A stretch of 64,000 bases of DNA from Gemmatimonadota bacterium (lineage in GTDB: Bacteria; Latescibacterota; UBA2968; UBA8231), in the NCBI GenBank assembly GCA_018672475.1, contig JABHFS010000188.1:62001-126000 (forward strand), read 5' to 3'. The translations under genes were made by a program, and so were the position numbers. Within the stretch, counting starts at the first letter, position 1; each line of letters starts with the position of its first letter. Shown here one piece after another: positions 25,370 to 35,980 of this stretch. Below the pieces are notes generated by a model. That model was given only the letters and a program-made list of their open reading frames with translations, did not search any database and was not told where the DNA came from.

Positions 25370-27400
25370 TTGCCCTATCGCTCCATACTGCATTTCCTAC
25401 GCCGTTTAGGCTTAGTCGCTCTCGGCCTATTTCTCCTCACTGAAGCCCTCGGCTATATCACCTTCTTCCTCTCCGGAGCAGGTGAAGCCGATCTAAGCCG
25501 CCTCGAAGCCCTGCCCGCACCCGCCCGCCAGGACCGCCCGCCAGAAAGCCTGAATCAAGTCGCCGAATGGCCAATCGCCAAAGGCCGTGCCTTCCAACAA
25601 GCGCCAATGCTCGACGCTCTAGTCCAGACCGGCACCCTGCCCCCGGTCGCCGAACGCCTGCCGGAAAACCCGTTGGTCATCGTGCCCGCCCACCAGAACG
25701 GCCCCTACGGCGGCACCTGGACCCGCTATGGCACCAGTCCTTCTGATATAGGCATCTTCAGCCACCGCCTGGCTTATGATGGCCTGCTGCGCTGGGGGCC
25801 GATGGGCCGCGAGATCCGCCCCAACCTGGCCACGCACTGGGACATCGCCGACGAGGGCCGCAGCTATACTTTTCATCTAAGACGTGGAGTGCGCTGGTCC
25901 GACGGGCATCCCTTTACCGCCGACGATATTATCTTCTGGTATGAAGACGTCTTGCAGAATAAGGACCTGACCCCAGTCATTTCCGTCGAGTACAACAAAG
26001 GCGGCCAACTGGTGCAGATCGAAAAACTCGACGACTACACCGTGCGCTTTCGCTACGCCGAGCCCTATGGCCTCTTTCTCAAAATGATGGCCTCGAATTT
26101 GAGCTACCAGCTCGTCAGTTACCCGGCGCATTATCTCAAGCAATTCCACCCGCGCTATGTACCCGAAGAAGAATTATTGGCCAAGGCTCGCGCTTCGGGC
26201 AAGGATTTTTGGTATCAGTATTTCACCGACCGCTACGACTATCGCAACCCCACCTGCCCGCGTATCTGGCCCTGGATCGTCAGCAAACCACCGCCGGCTA
26301 GGCCCGCCGAATTTATGCGCAATCCCTACTATTGGAAGGTCGACCCCGAAGGCCAACAACTGCCCTATATCGACCGCATGACTTTTGAGATTTTCGATAT
26401 CGAGACGATCAATATCAAGGCCATCAACGGCGAGGTCGGCATGCAGGGGCGCCATACCACCTTCCAGAACTACCCGTTGTTTATGGCCAATCAGGAGCGC
26501 GGCGGCTACAAGGTTCGCCACTGGCTCGACGGTGGCGACGGCACGATGGCCATCACCTTCAATTTGAACCACAAAGACCCGGTGTTGAAAAAGATCTTTC
26601 ACGACCGCCGCTTCCGCATCGCGATGTCGCACGCGCTCGACCGCGAAGCCATGCGCGAGGCCGCTTATTTAGGCCAGGGCGAGCCACGCCAAGTCTCGCC
26701 GCCGCCGGCCTCGGCTTATTATGTGCCCGAGCACCTCTATGCCTATTTAACACACGACCCGGCACTGGCCAACCGCCTATTAGACGAAGTCGGCCTTAGT
26801 GCCCGCGATGAGGACGGCCATCGGCTGCGCCCCGACGGACAGCCGCTATTCCTCAATATCGAAACTTCTTCGACCATGCTCGGCGCGGGAAAAACCTTTG
26901 AGATGATCGCCGCAAACTGGACCGCCGTCGGCATCAAATCCGTGGTCAAACACCAAGCCCGCCAGCTCTACGCCCAGCGCCGCAACGCGCTCTTGTGCGA
27001 CGTGTTAGTCTGGGGCGGGGCCGGCGAGATCATCCCGACGCTCGATCCACGCTGGTTTATCCCCTATAACGCCTCGTCTTTTTTCGGACTCGATTATGCG
27101 CGCTGGTTCCGCTCCAACGGCAAGAAGGGCGAAAAACCGCCGCCGGACATGCTGCGCTGTATCGAGATTTTTCGCCAGATCGAACGCACCGTCGACGAAG
27201 AAGAGCAGATCCGCCTGTTCAAGGAGATCATCGAAATCAACCGGCACAACCTGTGGACCATCGGCACCATCGGCGCGATCCCGCAGATCTTTATCGTCAG
27301 CAACAAATTTCGCAATGTGCCCGAGGTCGCCGTCGGCTGCTGGCCGCTGAGGACCCCGGGCGCGACCGCCCCCGAATCTTACGCTATCGTAGCCAACTGA
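25370..27400 (+). CDS. ABC transporter substrate-binding protein, family 5 (DppA/OppA type)
   Basis: This 676-residue protein is a family 5 extracellular solute-binding protein for peptides, nickel or oligosaccharides. A membrane anchor or signal segment lies at residues 10-36 (hydrophobic, no lipobox Cys). The hallmark YTFHLRRGVRWSDGHPFTADD is at about residues 164-184 (motif core RRGVRWSDG). Later segments such as DRRFRIAMSHALDREAM and a late WPLRTPG are typical. It starts with TTG, preceded by AAAGAGA. It is longer than DppA (about 535) because of insertions in the middle. It delivers ligand to the permeases at 27414 and 30527. Confidence 0.9.
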   Translation: MPYRSILHFLRRLGLVALGLFLLTEALGYITFFLSGAGEADLSRLEALPAPARQDRPPESLNQVAEWPIAKGRAFQQAPMLDALVQTGTLPPVAERLPENPLVIVPAHQNGPYGGTWTRYGTSPSDIGIFSHRLAYDGLLRWGPMGREIRPNLATHWDIADEGRSYTFHLRRGVRWSDGHPFTADDIIFWYEDVLQNKDLTPVISVEYNKGGQLVQIEKLDDYTVRFRYAEPYGLFLKMMASNLSYQLVSYPAHYLKQFHPRYVPEEELLAKARASGKDFWYQYFTDRYDYRNPTCPRIWPWIVSKPPPARPAEFMRNPYYWKVDPEGQQLPYIDRMTFEIFDIETINIKAINGEVGMQGRHTTFQNYPLFMANQERGGYKVRHWLDGGDGTMAITFNLNHKDPVLKKIFHDRRFRIAMSHALDREAMREAAYLGQGEPRQVSPPPASAYYVPEHLYAYLTHDPALANRLLDEVGLSARDEDGHRLRPDGQPLFLNIETSSTMLGAGKTFEMIAANWTAVGIKSVVKHQARQLYAQRRNALLCDVLVWGGAGEIIPTLDPRWFIPYNASSFFGLDYARWFRSNGKKGEKPPPDMLRCIEIFRQIERTVDEEEQIRLFKEIIEINRHNLWTIGTIGAIPQIFIVSNKFRNVPEVAVGCWPLRTPGATAPESYAIVAN

Positions 27401-27413
27401 GCAGCCCACTGAT

Positions 27414-28490
27414 ATGTTTCATCTAATACTCAAACGCCTGCTGTGGATGATCCCGACACTCTTCGCGATCTCCTTTATCTCCTTTGCGCTGATCCAACTA
27501 CCGCCCGGCGACTATTTGACCTCCTATGTCACCGCGCTAGCCGAGACCGGCGAACCCGTAGCCGAAGAACAAGTCGAAGCCCTACGCCGCCGCTACGACC
27601 TCGACCGCCCCTTTATGATCCAGTATCTCAAGTGGCTGAATAATCTGCTGCCCTTCGGCTTTGAACGGCAGGACACCGGCTCGTATTGGCGCACGGACGC
27701 AGGCGATTTCAACTGGCCCAGCTTCAAGTGGCCCGACCTCGGCATGTCCTTCGAGTGGAACCGCCAGGTCACCGAACTGATCGGCGAACGCCTGCTGCTG
27801 ACGATGCTGATCTCCGTCGTCACCCTGCTCTTTACCTGGGCCTTAGCGATCCCCGTCGGCATCTATTCGGCGGTGCGCCAGTATTCCTGGGGCGACTACA
27901 CCTTTTCGGTGCTCGGCTTTATCGGCCTGGCCATACCGAACTTCCTGCTTGCTCTGGTCTTCATGTATCTCGGTTATTCGTTTTTCGGCATCAGCGCCGG
28001 CGGCTTGTTCTCGCCCGAATACCAGGACGCCCCCTGGTCGGTGGCTCGCTTTACTGATCTACTGGCACACCTTTGGATCCCGGTCATCGTCATTGGCACC
28101 GCCGGCACCGCCGGCCTGATCCGCGTGATGCGCGGTAACCTGCTCGACGAATTGCCCAAGCAATATGTAATGACCGCGCGCGCCAAAGGCCTCGCCCCCT
28201 GGAAGCTTTTGATCAAATACCCGGTGCGCGTCGCGCTCAACCCCCTGATCAGCACCATCGGTTGGGTTCTGCCCGGCATCGTCTCTGGCTCGGTGATCAC
28301 CGCCGTGGTCTTGGGGCTGCCGACCACTGGCCCCCTGCTTTTGCGCGCGCTGCAAAACCAGGACATGTATTTGGCCGGTTCAATGGTTATGATCCTGAGT
28401 TTTCTAACCGTCATCGGCACCCTGCTTTCCGACATCCTACTGCTCTGGCTCGATCCGCGCATCCGCTACGAGGGGAGAGACAACGCATGA
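27414..28490 (+). CDS. ABC transporter permease, DppB type
   Basis: This 358-residue inner-membrane permease has the DppB/OppB architecture. The N-terminal helix is followed by a large periplasmic loop holding RRRYDLDRPFMIQYLKWL, then five further helices. The EAA coupling loop reads YVMTARAKGLAPWKLLIKYP (motif A-R-A-K-G), which contacts the ATPases. It pairs with the DppC-type permease encoded 2 kb downstream. The last bases overlap the DMT transporter start (ATGA), so the unrelated gene that follows is translationally coupled to it. Confidence 0.94.
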   Translation: MFHLILKRLLWMIPTLFAISFISFALIQLPPGDYLTSYVTALAETGEPVAEEQVEALRRRYDLDRPFMIQYLKWLNNLLPFGFERQDTGSYWRTDAGDFNWPSFKWPDLGMSFEWNRQVTELIGERLLLTMLISVVTLLFTWALAIPVGIYSAVRQYSWGDYTFSVLGFIGLAIPNFLLALVFMYLGYSFFGISAGGLFSPEYQDAPWSVARFTDLLAHLWIPVIVIGTAGTAGLIRVMRGNLLDELPKQYVMTARAKGLAPWKLLIKYPVRVALNPLISTIGWVLPGIVSGSVITAVVLGLPTTGPLLLRALQNQDMYLAGSMVMILSFLTVIGTLLSDILLLWLDPRIRYEGRDNA

Positions 28491-29335
28491 CCGGTGAAGT
28501 CTGGGCTTTGGTCCTGACCGCGGCCGTCGGCCACGCGGTGTGGAACTTCGCCGCACGCAAAGTCGCCGGCGACATGGTCGTACTCTGGCTCGCCTTCGGC
28601 GTAGGCATGCTGGCCTTGATCCCTGTCTGCGCCTATCTGTGGTGGCAGGGCCAGCCACCGAACCTCACCTGGGCAAGCGGTCTGTGCCTATTGGCCACCG
28701 GCGTGTTGCACGCGTTTTATTTTGCACTATTGGGTTCGGCCTATGAGCACGGCGAGATCTCGTTGGTCTATCCCATCGCCCGCGGCTCAGGAATAGGTCT
28801 GACCGCCTTTATCGCCTGGGTCGGGCTGGGCGAAGAAATCTCCCCGCTCGGCGCCGGCGGCATCGGCCTGGTCTTCGCCGGCATTCTCTGTCTTGGCGCC
28901 CCGGCGTTTAAACGGCAATCCCACGGACTAAAACTCGCCCTGGGCGTCGGCCTGACCATCGTCTGTTATTCACTCGTCGACAAAATCGGCGTTGGGCTTA
29001 TGCACCCGACCTATTATATCACCGGCATGTGGATTATCGGCACGCTATTGCGTGCACCCTTCGTCCTGCGCGAAGAAAATGTATCGCTGCCGGCCACTCT
29101 TCGCGCCTTCTGGCCCTATATCCTATTGATCGGCCTGGCCTCCATGGGCACGTATCTGCTTATCCTCTACGCCTATACGCTGGGCCCGATCAGCTATATA
29201 ATCGCCGCACGCGAGTCGGCGATCATTATCGGTGCCGGGTTGGGTTTCATCTTCCTAAAAGAACGCCTTACACCCTGCAAAACCGTCGGCATCATCACCA
29301 TCGCCGGCGGCTTGGCATTGATCAAAGCCAGCTGA
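28487..29335 (+). CDS. EamA/DMT-superfamily transporter
   Basis: This 282-residue protein has about 10 membrane helices in two repeated halves and ends in a short basic tail, as in EamA-type drug/metabolite exporters. The first half contains HAVWNFAARKV and LVYPIARGSGIGLTAF; the second contains GPISYIIAARESAIIIGAGL and FLKERLT. Duplicated E/P-R motifs of this kind are typical of the DMT fold. It is embedded between the two permease genes of the peptide ABC operon, with an ATGA overlap to DppB. It might export a product of the imported compound; this is inference. Confidence 0.88.
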   Translation: MTGEVWALVLTAAVGHAVWNFAARKVAGDMVVLWLAFGVGMLALIPVCAYLWWQGQPPNLTWASGLCLLATGVLHAFYFALLGSAYEHGEISLVYPIARGSGIGLTAFIAWVGLGEEISPLGAGGIGLVFAGILCLGAPAFKRQSHGLKLALGVGLTIVCYSLVDKIGVGLMHPTYYITGMWIIGTLLRAPFVLREENVSLPATLRAFWPYILLIGLASMGTYLLILYAYTLGPISYIIAARESAIIIGAGLGFIFLKERLTPCKTVGIITIAGGLALIKAS

Positions 29336-29340
29336 TTACA

Positions 29341-29949
29341 ATGGACACGCAATTGTTCCGCATACAACCACCCAAACAAGCCATGCTGCGCGAAGCGACA
29401 ATCACCAGCGGCATTATCGCCACCTTTATCGGCGCGCCTTTCTTCTTTTTTCCCTATGTCGACGAGGACCGCATTAGCTTCACCGCGTCGATCACCTCGT
29501 TAGTAGTCATCTATATCGTCGCACTGATCTACCTCTCGCTGTGCGTCGGGCGGTTCACCGACTACTACACCACCGGAAAAAAGACGATCTTCGAGGTCGA
29601 CCGGAAAAATTTAACCATCCACCAAGACGGCGAGTCGACCCCCTACCGTCTGCGCGATCTGCACATCGACCAGATGCGCGGCATCAGTCTTAAAAAAAAG
29701 CCCGAATACAAACCCGTGCTGCGCTCCTTCGATATACGCTCATGGCGTATCGTCGCCCTCTTTTACAACGTCGGCCAGTTTCAACTTAGCAATGGCGACA
29801 CCGCCGAGATCCGCCTGACCGACGCGCGGCACGTCGCGCACATCCCGACTAAACTCGAGCACGTCCTACTGCTCAGCCCCACCGCCCCCAATGGTCTGCT
29901 CTTGGCGCTAATCCGAGCGGCAGACCCCGCTGATAAACCCGAGGTATAG
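29341..29949 (+). CDS. Small membrane protein with PH-like cytoplasmic domain (copy 1)
   Basis: This 202-residue protein has two hydrophobic helices (about residues 22-42 and 49-72) followed by a soluble beta-rich domain. That domain includes KTIFEVDRKNLTIHQDG and a later GQFQLSNGDTAEIRL, resembling bacterial PH-like domains; the assignment is tentative. The ATG was chosen at 29341, 5 bp after the DMT transporter stop; longer frames would cut into that gene. It shares layout and the closing H-I-P-T-x-x-E-H-x-L-L-L motif with the next gene, so the two are diverged paralogues. The function is unknown. Confidence 0.72.
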   Translation: MDTQLFRIQPPKQAMLREATITSGIIATFIGAPFFFFPYVDEDRISFTASITSLVVIYIVALIYLSLCVGRFTDYYTTGKKTIFEVDRKNLTIHQDGESTPYRLRDLHIDQMRGISLKKKPEYKPVLRSFDIRSWRIVALFYNVGQFQLSNGDTAEIRLTDARHVAHIPTKLEHVLLLSPTAPNGLLLALIRAADPADKPEV

Positions 29950-29954
29950 CCGCA

Positions 29955-30530
29955 ATGGAAGCGCGTATTTTTCCCATTTTTCCGCAATCTACCAGCCTTT
30001 TTGCCAAAGTGCTCATCCTAACTTTCGCCATAACCACCCTGTTCTTCGTCCTGCTTTCATTGGCCATCTACGCCGTTATCGATATCGACGGCGAAGTCGG
30101 ACGCATCGCCGCGCCGGTGGCTTTGGGCTCTTCTTGGGCAATGATGCTCTTCATCTTCTTCTCCGTATTTATCTGGTATTATCTTAGCGGCCGGCGTACG
30201 AACTTCGCCCTGATCGAGACCCATCTGCTTATCCGCAATAGCGCGCACGGCCAAAACTTCACCTACGACCAGCTTAAGACGGACGAGGCGCGCATCATCG
30301 ATTTGCGCACCGAACTCGAATACCTGCCCGGCAAAAAAATCTTCGCGATTAAAGCATTCTTCTTTTACGGAGGCGCGTATTTCCTCAAAAACGGCGAAAA
30401 GGCGCATGTCTTCTACACTGGCATGCCTAGGGTTGTTTATATCCCGACGCACAGTGAACATGCATTGCTTTTAGGCCCGGAAGATCCAGAAGGCTTCTTG
30501 CAAGCCCTGCGGGAGTCAGTCTCCTCATGA
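29955..30530 (+). CDS. Small membrane protein with PH-like cytoplasmic domain (copy 2)
   Basis: This 191-residue paralogue of the preceding gene has helices at about residues 17-42 and 53-76, then a soluble domain with FALIETHLLIRNSAHGQNF. It ends near VVYIPTHSEHALLLGPEDP, matching the IPT-x-x-EH-x-LLL motif of copy 1. The gap to copy 1 is 5 bp, and its stop overlaps the DppC-type permease start by 4 nt. Being locked between permease genes suggests a role in the transporter, such as an accessory or sensing subunit; this is inference. No family is certain. Confidence 0.72.
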   Translation: MEARIFPIFPQSTSLFAKVLILTFAITTLFFVLLSLAIYAVIDIDGEVGRIAAPVALGSSWAMMLFIFFSVFIWYYLSGRRTNFALIETHLLIRNSAHGQNFTYDQLKTDEARIIDLRTELEYLPGKKIFAIKAFFFYGGAYFLKNGEKAHVFYTGMPRVVYIPTHSEHALLLGPEDPEGFLQALRESVSS

Positions 30531-31642
30531 GCGGAATTCTGCAAGAAGAAGAACCCTCGGAGCATATCTACACCGCCTCGCAGTGGCAGCTTGTCGAACG
30601 CAAGTTCCGCAAGCACCGCCTCGCCGTCTGGTCGGGCATGATCGTGCTAACGCTCTATCTGGGCGCGCTATTCTGCGAATTTCTTTCGCCCTACGGCCTC
30701 GACGATCAGCATCTCGAATATATTTACGCTCCACCGCAGCGCTTGCACTTAATCGGTCCCGACGGCTTGCACCTGCGCCCCTTCGTCTATGGCCTCAAGG
30801 GCATCCGTCACCCTCAGACGCTGCGCAAAGTCTATGTCGAAGACAAAAGCAAGATCTACCCTATGCAGTTTTTCGCCAGCGGCCCAAGCTACCACTTCTG
30901 GGGTCTGATCGAGACCGATATTCACTTGCTCGGCGTTGAAGAAGGCGGCACCCTCTTTCTGCTCGGCACCGACTCGCTCGGCCGCGACCTGCTCAGTCGC
31001 ATCTTCTACGGCTCGCGTATCTCGCTGACTATCGGACTGATCGGTGTGACTTTAAGCTTTATCTTCGGGTTGAGCATCGGTGCGATCTCGGGTTATTATG
31101 GCGGTTGGATCGACAATGTCATCCAGCGATTAATTGAGATATTGCGCTCTTTCCCGTCCATCCCACTATGGATGGCGCTTTCGGCGTCGCTACCGGCGAC
31201 CTGGACTCCGCTGCAAATATATTTTGGCATTACCGTCGTTCTGTCTTTTTTGGGTTGGACCGGCTTGGCGCGCGTGGTGCGCGGCAAGATCCTCGCCCTG
31301 CGCGAAGAAGACTACGCCACCGCCGCGGTCTTAGTCGGCGCCTCCAAATCCAGGATCATGACCCGCCATCTGCTGCCCGGCTTCACCAGCCATATCGTCG
31401 TCAGCCTGACCTTGGCCCTGCCCAGTATGATCCTCGGCGAAACCTCGCTGTCCTTCTTGGGGCTCGGGCTCAGAGCGCCGATCACCAGTTGGGGAGTGTT
31501 GCTGCAAGAAGCGCAAAACGTTCAGGCTGTCGCCATGCAACCCTGGTTATTAACCCCCGCTATTTTTGTCGTCGTCGCGGTTCTGGCCTTTAACTTTGTC
31601 GGGGACGGGCTGCGCGACGCGGCCGACCCTTACGGAAGATAG
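30527..31642 (+). CDS. ABC transporter permease, DppC type
   Basis: This 371-residue protein has the DppC/OppC layout. An N-terminal cytoplasmic segment precedes the first helix (FRKHRLAVWSGMIVLTLYLG), and a long extracytoplasmic region includes LLGTDSLGRDLLSRIFYGSR, which is diagnostic of the family. The EAA loop appears around ALREEDYATAAVLVGASKSR. The extracytoplasmic insertion (residues 55-145) is longer than in E. coli DppC. It works with the DppB-type permease upstream and the two ATPases that follow. Confidence 0.94.
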   Translation: MSGILQEEEPSEHIYTASQWQLVERKFRKHRLAVWSGMIVLTLYLGALFCEFLSPYGLDDQHLEYIYAPPQRLHLIGPDGLHLRPFVYGLKGIRHPQTLRKVYVEDKSKIYPMQFFASGPSYHFWGLIETDIHLLGVEEGGTLFLLGTDSLGRDLLSRIFYGSRISLTIGLIGVTLSFIFGLSIGAISGYYGGWIDNVIQRLIEILRSFPSIPLWMALSASLPATWTPLQIYFGITVVLSFLGWTGLARVVRGKILALREEDYATAAVLVGASKSRIMTRHLLPGFTSHIVVSLTLALPSMILGETSLSFLGLGLRAPITSWGVLLQEAQNVQAVAMQPWLLTPAIFVVVAVLAFNFVGDGLRDAADPYGR

Positions 31643-31652
31643 ACTCGAAGCA

Positions 31653-32643
<991 letters not shown>

Positions 32644-32651
<8 letters not shown>

Positions 32652-33651
32652 AAACATCCTGCTCGAAGTGAGCGAGCTCAAGAAATATTTCCCCATCGTC
32701 AGCGGCTTCTTCAACAAGGTCGTCGGCCAGGTCCGCGCCGTCGACGGGGTCAGCTTCTCGCTCTTTGAGGGCGAGTGTCTCGGGCTCGTCGGCGAAAGCG
32801 GATCGGGCAAGACCACCGTAGGCCGCACCCTGCTGCGCGCCTACAAACCCACCGACGGCGAGATCCGTTTCCACCACGACGGCGAAGAAGTCGATATCGC
32901 GCGCGCGTCCGAGGACCAGCTCAAGACCCTGCGCCGCCATATGCAGATGATCTTCCAGGACCCCTACGCCTCGCTCAACCCGCGTATGACCGTCTTCGAC
33001 ATCATCGGTGAACCGCTGATGATCCACGGCGTCAAAAACCGCACTGAGCGCGAAACGCGGGTCCGCGAGTTGATGCAGCAAGTCGGCCTGAACCCCCAGC
33101 ACCTCTTGCGCTACCCACACGCCTTTTCCGGCGGCCAGCGCCAGCGCATCGGCGTCGCCCGCGCCCTATCGCTAAATCCCCGGCTCATCGTCGCCGACGA
33201 ACCCGTCTCCGCGCTGGATGTATCAGTGCAGGCGCAAATCCTCAATCTCCTGCAAAAGCTGCGTCGCGACCTCGGCCTGACCTATCTGTTTATCGCGCAC
33301 GACTTGAGCGTCGTCCGCCATATCGCCGACCGCGTCGCGGTAATGTACGTGGGAAAGATCGTCGAGATGGCGCCGGTCGACCGGCTCTACGCGCAACCGG
33401 CGCACCCCTATACCGAAGCCTTGCTCGCCGCCGCACCACCACCCGACCCAGCGCGCCGCGAGGCCCCTTTGTTATTGCCCGGTGAAGTAGCCGACCCTTC
33501 GGCCCCGCCACCGGGCTGTCCCTTCCACCCCCGCTGCCGCCATGCACAAGAAACCTGCCGAAGCGAAGTGCCGGCCTTGCGCGAAATCGCCCCTGGCCAC
33601 CAGGTCAGTTGCCATCTGGCCGACGAATTGAATCTGCAGGGAATGCAGTGA
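32644..33651 (+). CDS. ABC transporter ATP-binding protein, DppF type
   Basis: This 335-residue ATPase carries Walker A GESGSGKTT, the Q-loop MIFQDPYASLNPRM, signature FSGGQRQRIGVARAL and Walker B LIVADEPVSALD. The C-terminal GCPFHPRCRHAQETC cluster is the oligopeptide-family extension. Its first 8 bp overlap the DppD-type gene. Together the operon encodes a complete peptide/nickel/sugar-type importer (SBP, two permeases, two ATPases). Confidence 0.94.
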
Positions 33652-34053
33652 GTCCGCTGACGATCGGCTTGGTTTCATTGGTGCTGATCAGTACCATCTG
33701 CGGCTTACTGCACAAGAAACTCATCCGCGTCTACCAGGTCATCACTCTTTTCTATTCAGATCGCATCGTCAATGATTTCCGCACGATGAATGCGGCATTT
33801 GCCGCTGCCGCCATTCACCGATCGCCCGTCGCACACACCTTCGCGCGCCAACCAACCGACCTGCCGAAGACCCACATTTTATCAAGGGCAAAACAAAGAC
33901 ATTGCCACCTGGTTCGATGAAAGCTGGACGACCGGCTTAGTCGTAAGCGCGCAAAGTGCAGCCTATCCCGACTACGAACGAGATGGCGCGGACAAATCCC
34001 ACGAGGCCATCGCCGTATTCAGGACCATCGCCGCACAAGCGGCATGGACTTAA
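33648..34053 (+). pseudogene. Frameshifted, truncated serine-hydrolase (beta-lactamase-like) remnant
   Basis: A GTG at 33648 overlaps the ATPase stop and opens a frame with a hydrophobic N-terminal helix (LVSLVLISTICGLL) and ITLFYSDRIVNDFRTMN, a segment typical of membrane-anchored beta-lactamase-related serine hydrolases. The continuation, YQGQNKDIATWFDESWTTG, is in another frame from about 33870. It stops at 34053, before the S-x-x-K active-site motif that should follow. At least one frameshift and loss of most of the catalytic domain make this a pseudogene. Confidence 0.68.
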
Positions 34054-34168
34054 GACCGCAAAATCCAACCCTTTGTTTGCGGGGTGCTAATTGCCCAAAG
34101 AAAACAACCGCAAAACCAACCTTGAATTCGCACAATATTTCCAACCACCGCCCACTACACGAGGGGAA

Positions 34169-35236
34169 ATGGCCAAAAATAAAAAACTGCAAATCGCCTT
34201 CATCGGCGGCGGCATGATCGCCAATGCGCACATGAGTAATTTCCACGACGACCGCCGTACAGAGATACGCGGGCTAGCCGAACTCAACAAAACCGCCTTG
34301 AAAAATACGGGCGCCGAATACGGCATCCCCCACCTGACCACCGATTACAAAGCCCTGCTCAAAGACCCGGAAATTGACGCCATCGTCGTCTGCACCCCGC
34401 CCGGCTTGCATTGCAAAATTGGCATCGACGTATTGCGCGCAGGCAAACATCTGATCATGGAAAAACCGCTAACACGCACACCGGCGGAAGCCCGCCGCCT
34501 GCTCAAAGAAGCCCGCAAGCACCCACAGTTATTGGCCACCGGCTGCTCCTGTCGCCACGCGCGCCTACAGCCCAAATACCCTTTTATAAAGAAACTGATC
34601 GACTCTGGAAAAATCGGCGAGGTCTACTTCATCCATCACCGCGCCGTCAGCCGCCAGGGCCGCCCCGGCATCGAATACCATCCGACGGCCAAGTGGTTCC
34701 TCGACCGCGAAGTCGCAGGCGGCGGTCCCTTATACGATTGGGGCGTCTACGACTTATCATTCCACCTCGGCATACTCGACGAGCCCGAATTTAAAAAATG
34801 TGAAGCCTTTTGTATAAATGGCCTCGATAAGGTGCCCGCCGGCACCAAGACCTTCACCGTCGAAGAACACGGCGGTGCGCTGCTTGTCTTTAAGAACGGC
34901 CTCAAATACTACTGGGAACGCGCCAGCAACGCCCACCAGGACATACCCAACCAAACGAGCATCTACGGTACCAAGGGCGGCCTGCGCTTCACCTACACCT
35001 CCTTCGGCGACGTGCACGAGGTCGAGCATTTCTACGTCGGTAACAACGGCAAGGGCGAGGCCAAAAAGAAGGTGCTCAAGGTCAATATGTCGCGCCACGA
35101 AAAGGGCGATATGCACGCCGTCGGCCAAGCGATGATTAAAGCGCTGCAAGGCAAGGGTCCGGTGCCGATGCCGCTGGAGTTGGAATTGAAAAACCTCGAA
35201 ATACTCGACGCGGTTTATAAGGCGGCCAACTGGTAA
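34169..35236 (+). CDS. Gfo/Idh/MocA family oxidoreductase
   Basis: This 355-residue protein opens with the Rossmann motif IAFIGGGMIANAHMSNF, and the family signature MEKPLTRTPAEARRLL (E-K-P) lies near residue 97. The substrate domain includes GGGPLYDWGVYDLSFHLG, where Asp and His are typical catalytic positions. It is NAD(P)-dependent and probably acts on a sugar derivative. The ATG at 34169 directly follows GAGGGGAA; the in-frame stretch before it has no family similarity. It stands alone with its own terminator at 35259. Confidence 0.92.
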   Translation: MAKNKKLQIAFIGGGMIANAHMSNFHDDRRTEIRGLAELNKTALKNTGAEYGIPHLTTDYKALLKDPEIDAIVVCTPPGLHCKIGIDVLRAGKHLIMEKPLTRTPAEARRLLKEARKHPQLLATGCSCRHARLQPKYPFIKKLIDSGKIGEVYFIHHRAVSRQGRPGIEYHPTAKWFLDREVAGGGPLYDWGVYDLSFHLGILDEPEFKKCEAFCINGLDKVPAGTKTFTVEEHGGALLVFKNGLKYYWERASNAHQDIPNQTSIYGTKGGLRFTYTSFGDVHEVEHFYVGNNGKGEAKKKVLKVNMSRHEKGDMHAVGQAMIKALQGKGPVPMPLELELKNLEILDAVYKAANW

Positions 35237-35258
35237 TAAGCTCTCGTTCAATACCCAG

Positions 35259-35296
35259 AAGCCCCGTACGAAGGAACAAATCGTATGGGGCTTTTG
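35259..35296 (+). terminator. Intrinsic terminator after the Gfo/Idh/MocA gene
   Basis: A 13-bp stem (AAGCCCCGTACGA pairing with TCGTATGGGGCTT, one G-T pair) with a 9-nt loop is followed by a short T run, 22 bp past the stop codon. Confidence 0.8.
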
Positions 35297-35425
35297 TATG
35301 GCTGGCAATCTATCTCCAGCTGGAACCGTCAGGCCAAACGCTCATTCTCACCCGACATCCCAGTCGGGCTCCGAGGGCCGTCGTTAGGAGTTTACCCTCG
35401 GCCTGACCTCAGCGACCTTAGACGT

Positions 35426-35980
35426 TTACAGCCAATATTTAGGGTACTGGCGCTTGGGATTATTAGACAGGTTGTTTAGCAATAGGGCGACGAGCAACAA
35501 AACAACAGCTCCGGTTGCAATCGGTGCCCCTACAAACGAATATCCCATATCCGTTATATTCGTGCCGCCGATGACCGCAATAAGGGCGGTTGCGCCGCCC
35601 GGAGGGTGTAGGGTGCGGGTAAGATGCATCACCAAAATCGACAAGGAGACTGCCAATGCCCCCAATAACGCCATATCAAAAGGCAGAAAGGCATTAACGG
35701 ATACGCCGATTATCGCTGAGAGTATATGCCCCCCCAGCAAATTGCGCGGTTGGGAAAAGTCAGCCTGTGGCGCACCGTAAAGCAATACCGCGGAGGCTCC
35801 GAATGAGCCCACCAAAAATAGACGACTCAGCAAATCAGCACCTACCATACTGCCCGCCGTCGCCGCCAGATATATGCCAAAAAATGCACCGAGCCATGAC
35901 CAGGCGATTTCGCTGAACGGCTTTCTGTCCGGGCTGGTCTCTCCGCCCTTCATCTTTTGCAGAAATAAGCGCAGGTTCAT
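35426..35980 (-). CDS. HPP family integral membrane protein
   Basis: This 184-residue protein has four to five membrane helices and the family-defining segment HLTRTLHPPGGATALIAV with the H-P-P motif. Before it lies the LVGSFGASAVLLYGAP helix. HPP proteins in cyanobacteria have been linked to nitrite transport; in other bacteria the role is unclear. The CBS pair found in longer members is absent. It faces the SelO gene's 3' end in tandem, 118 bp downstream of it. Confidence 0.88.
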   Translation of the reverse strand: MNLRLFLQKMKGGETSPDRKPFSEIAWSWLGAFFGIYLAATAGSMVGADLLSRLFLVGSFGASAVLLYGAPQADFSQPRNLLGGHILSAIIGVSVNAFLPFDMALLGALAVSLSILVMHLTRTLHPPGGATALIAVIGGTNITDMGYSFVGAPIATGAVVLLLVALLLNNLSNNPKRQYPKYWL

